Translations under genes and position numbers: made by a program
Shown: positions 28,401 to 35,804 of the stretch, one piece after another
How positions within the stretch are numbered: position 1 is the stretch's first letter
How the letters are laid out: each line of letters starts with the position of its first letter
Assembly: GCA_024404025.1 (NCBI GenBank)
Contig: JAKSQP010000005.1
Location: forward strand, 61,463-125,462
Direction: 5' to 3'
DNA: 64,000 bases
Source of the DNA: Clostridia bacterium
Lineage (GTDB): Bacteria; Bacillota; Clostridia; Oscillospirales; Acutalibacteraceae
The notes under the pieces: model-generated
Databases searched by the model: none
Told to the model about the DNA's origin: nothing
The model's input: only the letters and a program-made list of their open reading frames with translations

Positions 28401-28654
28401 GCATCGGGACGCTCATAGCGGAGGATCTTTGCGATATATTCAAGAGTAAGAGGCTCCATATATACCTTGTCCGCTATTGAAGTATCCGTCATGATCGTTG
28501 CGGGATTTGAGTTGCAGAGAATGACCTCATAGCCCTCTTCCTTGAGAGCGAGGCACGCCTGCGTTCCGGCGTAGTCAAATTCGGCAGCCTGACCGATAAC
28601 GATCGGTCCGGAACCGATGATAAGCACCTTTTTAATGTCTGTTCTTTTTGCCAT
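25481..28654 (-). CDS. carB: Carbamoyl phosphate synthase large subunit
   Basis: CarB makes carbamoyl phosphate from bicarbonate, two ATP and ammonia. The 1057-residue protein has the usual duplicated ATP-grasp halves: [26 protein letters not shown] at the start and the paralogous [25 protein letters not shown] around residue 550, each with an EVNPRxSRSxA/T motif, then a C-terminal MGS-like allosteric domain. The ammonia normally comes from the glutaminase subunit CarA through a tunnel. No carA is in this operon or elsewhere in the window. The enzyme may rely on a distant carA or on free ammonia. RBS is GGAGG-like. Confidence 0.96.
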   Translation of the reverse strand: [1057 protein letters not shown]

Positions 28655-28683
28655 GATTCTTTCCTCCGTATATTAAACTGAAA

Positions 28684-29889
28684 TTAATAAACTTTTTTAT
28701 CTTTGCAGAATGTTGCCTTGCACACTCCGCATAGTGTGTTGCCTTCAAACGGCGTTGCCTTGCCCATTGAAATGAATTCATCGGGATTAACGGTGAATTC
28801 CTCTTCAAGATTCCATATTGAAAAACCGCTGATGCCGATTCCGAAGCGCTTTGCCGGGTTAATGTTTATCAGCTCAATGAGTTTTTCGATTGAAATAATG
28901 TTTTTCCTGACAAGATGAGTATAGAGCAGGGGGAATGCAAGCTCTGTTCCGGTTATTCCGAATGCGCTCTTTTCAAGGCCTTTTGATTTTTCTTCTGCGG
29001 AATGAGGAGCGTGGTCGGTTGCGATCATATCAATCGTGCTGTCCTTGATTCCCTCAATCAGCGCAAGTCTGTCTTCTGCCGAGCGGAGCGGGGGATTCAT
29101 CTTGAATCTGCCTTCTTCACGAAGATCGTTTTCGTCGAGGATCAGATAATGCGGAGCGGTTTCGCAGGTAATGTCAACGCCGTCTGCCTTCGCTTTTCTT
29201 ATCAAATCAACGCTTTCTTTGCATGAAATATGGCAGACATGGTAGGCACAGCCCGTTTCCTTCGCAAGAGCTATATCCCTTTCGATCTGTTTCCATTCGC
29301 TTTCGCTGCATATTCCTCTGTGGTTATGCTTTGCGGCATAACTGCCTTTATGGATATATCCGCCGTTGAGAAGCGAATTGACTTCGCAATGAGCAACTAT
29401 CATTTTTCCGAGCTTCTTTGCACGAAGCATCGCTTCACGCATCATATCATCGCTCTGAACTCCTCTGCCGTCATCCGAAAAAGCGATAATATTTTCCGCC
29501 ATTGCTTCCATATCGGAAAGCTCTTCGCCTTTTTCTCCGACGGTTATTGCTCCGTAGGGATAAACATCGATAACCGCATCAGTTTCGATTATGTCCGTTT
29601 GTTTTTTCAGATTTTCCGCACTGTCGGGCACGGGATTCAGATTCGGCATTGTGCATACTGCGCAGTAACCGCCGTGCGCCGCTGCCTTTGAGCCCGAAGC
29701 GATGGTTTCTTTATAAGAAAATCCCGGCTCTCGAAAATGCACATGCACATCGCAGAAACCGGGAAAAACAGTATATTCAGACGAATTGAAAACAGAAAGA
29801 GAAGGATCTGAAGACAATACTTTTATAAAAGCGGTTTCAAGTTGTGCAGTTTTTTCGGCGGGAAAAAACTTTGCGTTTATTTTTGCCAT
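28684..29889 (-). CDS. pyrC: Dihydroorotase
   Basis: PyrC cyclises carbamoyl aspartate to dihydroorotate. It is a type I (PyrC/AllB-like) amidohydrolase: metal ligands are in VHVHFREPG (about residue 52), MIVAHCEVN, YHVCHIS and ATDHAPHS. The reading frame begins further upstream, but the ATG at 29889 is the start: it has an AAGGAGTG site, gives 401 residues and lies just past the attenuator. First gene of the pyrimidine operon. Confidence 0.95.
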   Translation of the reverse strand: MAKINAKFFPAEKTAQLETAFIKVLSSDPSLSVFNSSEYTVFPGFCDVHVHFREPGFSYKETIASGSKAAAHGGYCAVCTMPNLNPVPDSAENLKKQTDIIETDAVIDVYPYGAITVGEKGEELSDMEAMAENIIAFSDDGRGVQSDDMMREAMLRAKKLGKMIVAHCEVNSLLNGGYIHKGSYAAKHNHRGICSESEWKQIERDIALAKETGCAYHVCHISCKESVDLIRKAKADGVDITCETAPHYLILDENDLREEGRFKMNPPLRSAEDRLALIEGIKDSTIDMIATDHAPHSAEEKSKGLEKSAFGITGTELAFPLLYTHLVRKNIISIEKLIELININPAKRFGIGISGFSIWNLEEEFTVNPDEFISMGKATPFEGNTLCGVCKATFCKDKKVY

Positions 29890-29906
29890 TTTTCTGCACT
29901 CCTTCC

Positions 29907-29936
29907 AAAAAGAAAAATCTTGCCTGAGGGCAAGAT
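29907..29936 (-). terminator. Attenuator terminator before pyrC
   Basis: On the minus strand AUCUUGCC, loop CUCA, GGCAAGAU is followed by UUUUCUUUUU. It ends about 18 bases before the pyrC start, so it acts in the leader and not after a gene. Confidence 0.9.
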
Positions 29937-29981
29937 AGCAACATAAAACCGGGCGCAGAAACACCCGAAATCATATTAAAT

Positions 29982-30016
29982 AATCTTGCCGACATCTCTG
30001 CATCGGTTTAAAGATT
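29982..30016 (-). promoter_or_regulatory. pyrR site: PyrR-type binding hairpin (anti-antiterminator) in the pyr leader
   Basis: On the minus strand AAUCUU pairs with AAGAUU and CCGA with UCGG, separated by a purine-rich internal loop and closed by an AUGCAGAGAUGU-type end. The CAGAGA core resembles the PyrR binding loop CNGNGA. The 3' arm contains GGCAAGAU (29983-29990), which is exactly complementary to the 5' arm of the terminator (29929-29936). The three mutually exclusive structures of classical PyrR attenuation can thus be drawn. By analogy, PyrR with UMP/UTP would hold this hairpin and allow termination. No pyrR gene is in the window. Confidence 0.72.
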
Positions 30017-30028
30017 AACCTTGCATAT

Positions 30029-30057
30029 ATTTTACCATCAGAGTGTTATTTTGTCAA
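30029..30057 (-). promoter_or_regulatory. Promoter of the pyrimidine operon
   Basis: TTGACA at 30052-30057 and TAAAAT at 30029-30034 with a 17-base spacer on the minus strand; the leader that follows contains the attenuator. Confidence 0.88.
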
Positions 30058-30152
30058 CAGAGAAAAGCAGAAATATTATTGATAAAAATATGTGCAAAAT
30101 AACATATATCCCGTATTGATTAAATTATTTTCATTAATTATTCTTTTTCATC

Positions 30153-30181
30153 TTTCATATCACGGAAAAGTGTGATATAAT
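30153..30181 (+). promoter_or_regulatory. Promoter of the M28 peptidase operon
   Basis: TTTCAT (30153-30158), 17-base spacer, TATAAT (30176-30181) with TGA immediately before (extended -10). Confidence 0.7.
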
Positions 30182-30209
30182 ATCGAAAAAACGAAAAAGG
30201 ATGGTTGCT

Positions 30210-31454
30210 ATGGATTTTAGATCAGTTGTTAAAAACGCTTCGGAACAGCTTAAAGCCTGCGGAGAATTTGCCGCAGAAGGAATAACACATATCTGTAAAG
30301 AATTCGGCCCCAGGGAATGCGGAAGCGATGCGGAATGCAAAGCGCAGAATTATATGGCGGAAATGCTTGAAAAATATGCGGATTCGGTCACGAGAGAAAC
30401 ATTTGAAGCTCATCCGAGAGCTTTTATGGCATTTGTGCCTATCGCCGGCAGCCTTCTCCTCGGCACAACAGCCGCCAACATTGCAGGCGCTTTCAAAAAC
30501 AAAAAGATTGCCGCCCTTTCAATTCCGATGGTCGGCGCCGCTCTTGCGAGCGTTGTTGGCGAATTCGCTCTTTACAGAGAACCGCTTGATCCTCTTTTCC
30601 CGAAGCAGACATCGGGCAACATCATTGCCGTCAGAAAAGCATCGGGAGAAACAAAGCGCCGTATAATCATTTCCGGCCATACCGATTCGGCTCCCGAATG
30701 GGTCTATACATATAAGCTCGGCTCAAAGGGCGTGACCGCAGTTGCAGGCAGTGCAGTAGCAGGCCTTGCAGGCGGAATAGCAGCAACAGCCGCTGTTCTT
30801 GCAGGCAAAAATCCCTGCTTCAAAAAGAAAATGGCTCTCGGTCAGCTCGCTTTTATTCCCGCATTCGCAGCGCTTTATAAATTTACGGACAGCAGCAGGT
30901 TTGTTGACGGCGCAAGCGACGACCTGAGCGGATGCTATGTTGCAAATTCGGTTCTTAAATTCCTTGCTGAAAATGATATAAGATTTGAAAATACAGAGGT
31001 CGTTGCTCTTCTTGCAGGCGGCGAGGAATGCGGACTTCGAGGCACAAAGGCATATTTCAAGGCTCATCCCGAGCTTCTCAATGACGGCGTTGAAACCGTT
31101 TTTGCAGGCTTCGACACGGTCAGAGATGAAGAATATATGATGATTTATGAGAGAGATATGAATGGCCTTGTCAGAAATGATCCGAGAGCCTGCAGGCTTC
31201 TCAAGGATGCTGCAATGAAATGCGGAAAGGATGTTCCTCTCGGAGCAATTCCCCTCGGCTCATGCGATGCCGCTGCCGCTTCTCAGGCAGGCATTCCGTC
31301 GGTCAGCTTTGTAGCAATGGATCCCGCCCCGGCAAGATATTATCACACAAGGCTTGATACTGCCGATAATCTTGTTCCCGAAACAATTTCAAAGGGCGTT
31401 GAAATTGCTCTTCAGACCGTATTTGATTTTGACGAAAAAGGCCTTAACGGATAA
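30210..31454 (+). CDS. M28-family metallopeptidase with membrane segments inserted in the catalytic domain
   Basis: The protein has the M28 zinc aminopeptidase ligands in order: ISGHTDSAPEW (first His/Asp), GASDDLSG (bridging Asp), GGEECGLRGTKAY (catalytic Glu and zinc Glu), GFDTVRDEE (Asp) and YHTRLDTADNL (last His). Between the N-terminal helix and the core there is a hydrophobic stretch (FMAFVPIAGSLLLGTTAANIAGAF, then ALSIPMVGAALASVVG), and another pair between the first His and the bridging Asp (VAGSAVAGLAGGIAATAAVLAG and GQLAFIPAFAALY). It may therefore be a membrane-bound peptidase; its substrate is unknown. The start at 30210 has an AAAAAGGA site; an ATG nine bases earlier sits too close to it. 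414 residues. It leads a three-gene cluster with a ceramidase-like protein and PnuC. Confidence 0.82.
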   Translation: MDFRSVVKNASEQLKACGEFAAEGITHICKEFGPRECGSDAECKAQNYMAEMLEKYADSVTRETFEAHPRAFMAFVPIAGSLLLGTTAANIAGAFKNKKIAALSIPMVGAALASVVGEFALYREPLDPLFPKQTSGNIIAVRKASGETKRRIIISGHTDSAPEWVYTYKLGSKGVTAVAGSAVAGLAGGIAATAAVLAGKNPCFKKKMALGQLAFIPAFAALYKFTDSSRFVDGASDDLSGCYVANSVLKFLAENDIRFENTEVVALLAGGEECGLRGTKAYFKAHPELLNDGVETVFAGFDTVRDEEYMMIYERDMNGLVRNDPRACRLLKDAAMKCGKDVPLGAIPLGSCDAAAASQAGIPSVSFVAMDPAPARYYHTRLDTADNLVPETISKGVEIALQTVFDFDEKGLNG

Positions 31455-31499
31455 AAAATCCCAAAAACATATTTTTCAATGGGAATGGAGGGAAATCAA

Positions 31500-33269
31500 A
31501 TGAAGAAATTCAGAAAAATTCTCGCTGTTATTCTATGCTTTGCAATTATCGGCTCTGCTTCGGCAGCCGGAATGACTGCGTATGCGGAAAAATCCGAAAA
31601 AACCGCAGAAGAGCTTATTGCGCAGGGCGAAAGAAAAACCAAATTCATGCATTGGCTTCTCAACGATGCCGTTCTCGGCACTATTGCAAAATTGATTCCG
31701 AATATGAAATTTGTCGGCAAAGATTCGCCGGAATTCGATACCGAGAATTTCTATAAGGGCAACGAGTGGATGAATCCCGGAACGGATAATTTCACATGGA
31801 AGCTCGGATATGCTTCCGAATCCATTATTCCCGATGATTTCGGCGTCGGTTTTAAATACGCCAGGGGAAGCTATGCTCCCTGGGGCTATTCAAAGGATTT
31901 CTATACCGATGATGACGGCAACAAGGAAACGATGAAGGTCCGCACCATTCTTCTTGATGACGGCACGGGAAGAGGACTGATTGCCGTATGCTCGATCGAC
32001 TGCATCGGAATTTCAAACAGCGATGTTAAGAAAATCAGAGCCGGCATTGCGGATTTTGCGAAAGAAAAGAATATCGTTTCGGTAAATATTTCCGCAATTC
32101 ATTCCCACATGGCGATTGATTCGCAGGGCGTATGGGGCGCTCCTCTTTCAACCGCTTTCAATAATTTCCTTTCCCTCACGGGTCTTGTTAAGCCGAAGAG
32201 CGGCGTTAACGAGGATTATCTCAACACTCTTATCGAGAGAACCGCTGCTTCCGTAAAAAAGGCTTATGCAGACCTTAAGCCCGGAAAGCTTTCATATACC
32301 GATATTAAGCTGCATGATTTCTTCGGCACGAGAACGGTTTCTCCCGAGCTTGATTCCGATATGCACAAGCTTGCATTCATTCCCGATGACGGCTCGGCAG
32401 GTACTCTTCTTGCTTCGTTCGGCGCTCATCCCGAATCAACAAGCTACGGTGCGGAATTTGATTCAAGGCTTTCATCCGATTTTGTTTATTATATGGAAAA
32501 GCTTGTCAACGCCTCGGGCAGCAACTTCATTTTCGTTCAGGGCAATGTCGGCACGAATTCCTGCTGGAGAGGTCAGTCGGAAGACGGACTTTCATTCAAC
32601 GATAATCACGAAATCGTTATTAGATACGGCTATGAGCTTGCGTATATTCTTCTCGGAGCCGAAATGGATACCGAAAAAAGAATTGAACTCAATGACAGGC
32701 TCGGCGACAAGCTCGGCGTTAAGCAGTATGCGGGTAATGAAAATTACACGGTTTGGTATGAGGGACTGCCGACCTTTGAGGCAAAGCCGCTTGAAGCCGT
32801 TATGAATATTCAGCACAAACAGGTCAAGCTTGAAATAGATAATTCAACCGCTCTCGTCCTTCTCAAACTCGGCCTTGCGACCAACAGCATCGCTTATAAC
32901 AGAAGCGAGCGCAAATATTACACAACAACGGAAGTCGGTTACCTTCAGCTCGGCAAAGCGTTCAAGGCATTCTTCTCTCCCGGAGAGCTTTACAGCGAGC
33001 TTTATGTCGGCGGCTACGGCCTCAGACTTTCAAGCTATAAATCGCTTCGTGAATCATACGGCGAAGATGTTATTCTCTTCGACCTTATGAACGATGCCGC
33101 AGGTTATGTCTGCCCCGATGAAACCTATGCAATTCTCGGATATAAATACAATCCTTTAAATAATTCTCTTGAAACGGATTCATGGTGCCTTGCGGTTTCA
33201 ATAGGCTCAAAGGCCGCATCAACGTTGATGAAAGCGTATGCAGACCTTATGAATCAGATTCCGAGATAA
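31500..33269 (+). CDS. Secreted neutral/alkaline ceramidase-like protein
   Basis: A 589-residue exported protein with a signal peptide (MKKFRKILAVILCFAIIGSASA). The core follows the neutral non-lysosomal ceramidase N-terminal domain: an N-terminal KLGYASESIIPDDF segment, SIDCIGISNSDVKKI, the zinc histidines in AIHSHMAID, and the later SFGAHPESTS histidine with LSSDFVYYMEKL. The catalytic loop of known ceramidases is G-D-x-S-P-N; here it reads FVQGNVGTNSCW, keeping the serine but not the Asp or the Pro-Asn. The C-terminal Ig-like domain of true ceramidases is not evident. It may hydrolyse N-acyl lipids outside the cell, or be a family member with another amide substrate. RBS GGAGGG at 31487-31492. 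Confidence 0.72.
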   Translation: MKKFRKILAVILCFAIIGSASAAGMTAYAEKSEKTAEELIAQGERKTKFMHWLLNDAVLGTIAKLIPNMKFVGKDSPEFDTENFYKGNEWMNPGTDNFTWKLGYASESIIPDDFGVGFKYARGSYAPWGYSKDFYTDDDGNKETMKVRTILLDDGTGRGLIAVCSIDCIGISNSDVKKIRAGIADFAKEKNIVSVNISAIHSHMAIDSQGVWGAPLSTAFNNFLSLTGLVKPKSGVNEDYLNTLIERTAASVKKAYADLKPGKLSYTDIKLHDFFGTRTVSPELDSDMHKLAFIPDDGSAGTLLASFGAHPESTSYGAEFDSRLSSDFVYYMEKLVNASGSNFIFVQGNVGTNSCWRGQSEDGLSFNDNHEIVIRYGYELAYILLGAEMDTEKRIELNDRLGDKLGVKQYAGNENYTVWYEGLPTFEAKPLEAVMNIQHKQVKLEIDNSTALVLLKLGLATNSIAYNRSERKYYTTTEVGYLQLGKAFKAFFSPGELYSELYVGGYGLRLSSYKSLRESYGEDVILFDLMNDAAGYVCPDETYAILGYKYNPLNNSLETDSWCLAVSIGSKAASTLMKAYADLMNQIPR

Positions 33270-33282
33270 AGAAGAGGCAAAT

Positions 33283-34050
33283 ATGAAGAAAAAAAGTCTT
33301 GGCAAAAAGGTTTCGGAGCTTTGGAAATTTTTCTCAACATACGAAAAAATCTGGTTTTTCGGCGTTGTGATTCTTGCGGGCGTATTTGCAGTCATTTTTC
33401 CGGAGGAGGATATAAACGGCATTAAGGGAAGCGTAATAATGTTTCTCTATCTTGCTGATACATTTCTCAATATTCTCTGCGAACTGCTTATATCGAAGCA
33501 AAGCAAGTGGAATTTCATTGTTTCGCTTTTTGTTGAATTAACTGAAATTGCAATCTGCGTTGTGCTTTCTTACAGATTCGCAACAATGGCTTCAACTCTG
33601 TTTTTCTGGATCCCGATCGATATAATCAGTTTTATAAACTGGAATAAGCATCCGGACAGAGAAAAGGAACAGCTGACCGAGGTCAGAAAATTATCGGGAC
33701 TTGCGGAGTTCCTCGTTATTTCCGGAATAATTATCTGGACCGCCGGAGTGGGCTGGTTTTTGACAACTCTCGATTTCGGCACCGAGCTTTTCGGCGGAAA
33801 CAGAACGCTTGAAATCATAGTCTGCTATCTTGACGCCTGTGTGTCGGCAGTCGGCGTTGCAAACGGCGTGTTCATTCTTCTGCGATACAGAGAACAATGG
33901 ATCGCATGGTATATCAGCACTTTGCTTGAAACTGCCATAAATATCATTTCGGGTCAGTATGTTCTGCTTGTTCTGAAAGCCGGTTATCTGACCAACACAA
34001 CTTACGGCTTTATCAAATGGACAAAATATACAAATCAGAATAAAGAATAA
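33283..34050 (+). CDS. PnuC-family nicotinamide riboside transporter-like protein
   Basis: A 255-residue membrane protein with about seven hydrophobic segments. The family marks are IPIDIISFINWNKHPD in the middle and the C-terminal GQYVLLVLKAGYLTNTTYGFIKWTKY, close to the Q-x(6-8)-Y-x-x-x-x-x-x-G-x-x-x-W end of PnuC. PnuC transports nicotinamide riboside by facilitated diffusion; other members carry riboflavin or thiamine, so the vitamin is not certain. No NadR or vitamin riboswitch is nearby. It starts 13 bases after the ceramidase-like gene and is followed by a terminator. Confidence 0.75.
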   Translation: MKKKSLGKKVSELWKFFSTYEKIWFFGVVILAGVFAVIFPEEDINGIKGSVIMFLYLADTFLNILCELLISKQSKWNFIVSLFVELTEIAICVVLSYRFATMASTLFFWIPIDIISFINWNKHPDREKEQLTEVRKLSGLAEFLVISGIIIWTAGVGWFLTTLDFGTELFGGNRTLEIIVCYLDACVSAVGVANGVFILLRYREQWIAWYISTLLETAINIISGQYVLLVLKAGYLTNTTYGFIKWTKYTNQNKE

Positions 34051-34056
34051 AAAATA

Positions 34057-34095
34057 TCAGGGACATCCGTTAAAAGATGTCCCTGAATTTTTATT
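34057..34095 (+). terminator. Terminator after the PnuC-like gene
   Basis: TCAGGGACATC and GATGTCCCTGA form an 11-base stem with an eight-base loop followed by ATTTTTATT. Confidence 0.88.
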
Positions 34096-34097
34096 GA

Positions 34098-34848
34098 TTA
34101 TTTTGCAAGGATAATGTTTTTAAGATTGATGTCGTATTTAAGAAACTGCGGATATTCCTTGAATATTTCAACGGTCGCCTGGCCGTCATAATAGAGAAGA
34201 GTTTTGGCGATTTCGTTGAGATAATCACATTTCAAAAGGTGGTTGACATTTCTGAAATACCAGGTCTGATCTCTGAATTTCGCATCCGAGCCGTCGCATA
34301 ATCCGTCCGGCGAAACATATTTTCCGGTTAGGCAAAAGAGATTCGAACCCTATATGCCTTAAAAAGCGAACTTCACGCACATTCCGGCGTTTTTCTCCTT
34401 GAAATACGGGAGTATGTCTTCGTCGAAGAAACACCGGACTGCACGCAAATTTCAACATTTTAAGGTGCTTCGCAGTTTTGGCAGACAGATTTTCTGCCGA
34501 GATGAGGCGAAAAGCGCAGGAATACTTTGTGTATTCCGAGCATTTTTAACAAAATATCGGCAAAAAGGTGTCGCCAAAACCATATTGAGTTCGACTCCCT
34601 TTTGCCTAAGCTTTGCCGCCGTCAACCGAATCGTCGGGAACCATAGCCCAGATGTTGAGCCATTTTCCGAAAATCGGAATGACCGAATCGCTGTAAAATT
34701 CATTGTGGGCGCCCTTGAGCAGCTTATTGAGAAATCCCGAAACGCCGTTGATTATGCCGAGCTTTGAGCATATATTTATTATCGGTATTATTATTTTCGC
34801 TTTGTCTTTGTTATAGAAAGTGCCTTTGAGGAATTCTTTTGCCGGCTC
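34098..34848 (-). pseudogene. Remnant of a hydrolase gene, 5'-truncated and split by an inverted-repeat element
   Basis: On the minus strand a reading frame runs from 34848 (directly after an in-frame stop, without a start codon) to about 34609: EPAKEFLKGTF...HNEFYSD...WLNIWAMVPDD. After a 280-base element it continues from 34328 to the stop at 34098: TGKYVSPDGLCDG...FRDQTWYFRNVNHLL. The second part resembles the C-terminal end of lipase-like alpha/beta hydrolases, where a T-W-F stretch precedes the catalytic His; this family guess is weak. Removing exactly 34329-34608 joins the two parts in frame. The 5' end is missing, so the gene cannot be functional. It lies directly behind the YdjC gene. 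Confidence 0.7.
34329..34608. mobile_element. MITE-like inverted-repeat element inside the hydrolase pseudogene
   Basis: The element begins TAGGCAAAAG and ends CTTTTGCCTA. The terminal inverted repeats (34331-34348 and 34589-34606) match at 16 of 18 bases and end in TTCGAAC/TTCGAC, so each end resembles the T-arm and acceptor end of a tRNA. TA dinucleotides flank both ends, as in Tc1/mariner-type (IS630) insertions. Inside, GTTTTGGC at 34475-34482 is repeated inverted at 34573-34580, and a hairpin GGAATAC-TTTGT-GTATTCC lies at 34519-34537. No transposase or other credible coding sequence is present. It is non-autonomous if mobile at all; copies elsewhere in the genome would prove it. Confidence 0.62.
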
Positions 34849-34856
34849 TTAAATGT

Positions 34857-35741
34857 TTATTTCTTTTTCTTCATCTCAATAAGCTCACGGTAGCTTATGA
34901 GTTTGATGTTGTGGTCTTCAAAATACTTATGAGTAACGGGATCCTTCATAAGGAGATATTCCCAGTAACGGCGCTGCCATGTGCCTGTAATGCCCTTTAT
35001 TTCATCGGTATCAAGAGCAGGGTGAATAAAGGTTTCGGTTATTCCGTCGGGAATTTCGCCGTGGAAGCGAAGAAATTCATCTCTGAATTCTTCGTATGTT
35101 TTCTTATCTTTGAGGCTCTTTACCTGGTCAGTCAGAATAAGGTAATCGGGGGTATAAACCTTATAAAGTCTGCTCAAAACGCCCGAGAAGCGGCAGAAAA
35201 ATTTATAAAGTCCGAGAGGAACTCCGTCGGGGCAGAAGCTGTCTTTAGGAGTTGTGCACATACGGAACGGATAGCCCTTTTCCTTGCAGACTTTGAAAAC
35301 CTTTGGGAGCATAAGATATTTGCCGTTCATTCCGTAAAGCGAGCCCATGTGATTATCGATCTGAACGGGCTTCATACCGAGGCTTTCCGCCTTTTCAATC
35401 TGCGCTTTGACTTCCGCAATGGCTTCGGCATAATTGCAATGAGCTTCAAAATCCTCGTTTTCGGGCCACATTCTTCCATCTTCGTTTCTGATGGTTTTGC
35501 CGTCTGTGAGAGGACCCCAGGGCTGACGGGCTTCCCATTCGTTTGTGAGGGTAAGATGAACTCCGATTGCATACTGCGGATTTTCAACCGAAAACTTAAC
35601 GGCATCCTCTGCAAATTTGCAGGGCATCATAATTGTTGATGAATAAACACATCCTTCACGGAAAAGCTCCATTATTGCATCGTTTGCGGCTTTGCACATT
35701 CCGAAATCATCGGCATTGATAATAAGATATCTTTCTTTCAT
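34857..35741 (-). CDS. YdjC/ChbG-family carbohydrate deacetylase
   Basis: Members of this family remove N-acetyl groups from oligosaccharides such as diacetylchitobiose (ChbG) or act in hopanoid synthesis (HpnK). The 294-residue protein has the metal-binding and catalytic marks NADDFGM (residues 9-15), GVHLTLTNEW, DNHMGS and a late ETFIHPA. The start at 35741 has an AGAGG site and begins the conserved strand; the ATG at 35807 lies upstream of the promoter -10 and would add an unrelated tail. It has its own promoter. The downstream gene is a pseudogene that may once have been cotranscribed. No chitobiose transport genes are nearby, so substrate is unknown. Confidence 0.88.
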   Translation of the reverse strand: MKERYLIINADDFGMCKAANDAIMELFREGCVYSSTIMMPCKFAEDAVKFSVENPQYAIGVHLTLTNEWEARQPWGPLTDGKTIRNEDGRMWPENEDFEAHCNYAEAIAEVKAQIEKAESLGMKPVQIDNHMGSLYGMNGKYLMLPKVFKVCKEKGYPFRMCTTPKDSFCPDGVPLGLYKFFCRFSGVLSRLYKVYTPDYLILTDQVKSLKDKKTYEEFRDEFLRFHGEIPDGITETFIHPALDTDEIKGITGTWQRRYWEYLLMKDPVTHKYFEDHNIKLISYRELIEMKKKK

Positions 35742-35775
35742 TGGTTTACCTCTTCTCTGCGAATAATATAATGTA

Positions 35776-35804
35776 ATCATATCACCAAATGAAAAATAAT
35801 GCAA
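35776..35804 (-). promoter_or_regulatory. Promoter of the YdjC-family gene
   Basis: TTGCAT (35799-35804), 17-base spacer, TATGAT (35776-35781) with an upstream TGA (extended -10) on the minus strand. It supports the start at 35741. Confidence 0.7.

Noticed and set aside
34331..34350. tRNA gene suggested by a TTCGAA T-arm-like sequence
   Set aside because: No D-arm, anticodon arm or acceptor partner is present; the sequence is one of two inverted ends of the element.
34839..35639. 266-residue open frame on the plus strand opposite the YdjC-family gene
   Set aside because: Antisense to a clear deacetylase with intact motifs; cysteine- and phenylalanine-rich composition typical of shadow frames.
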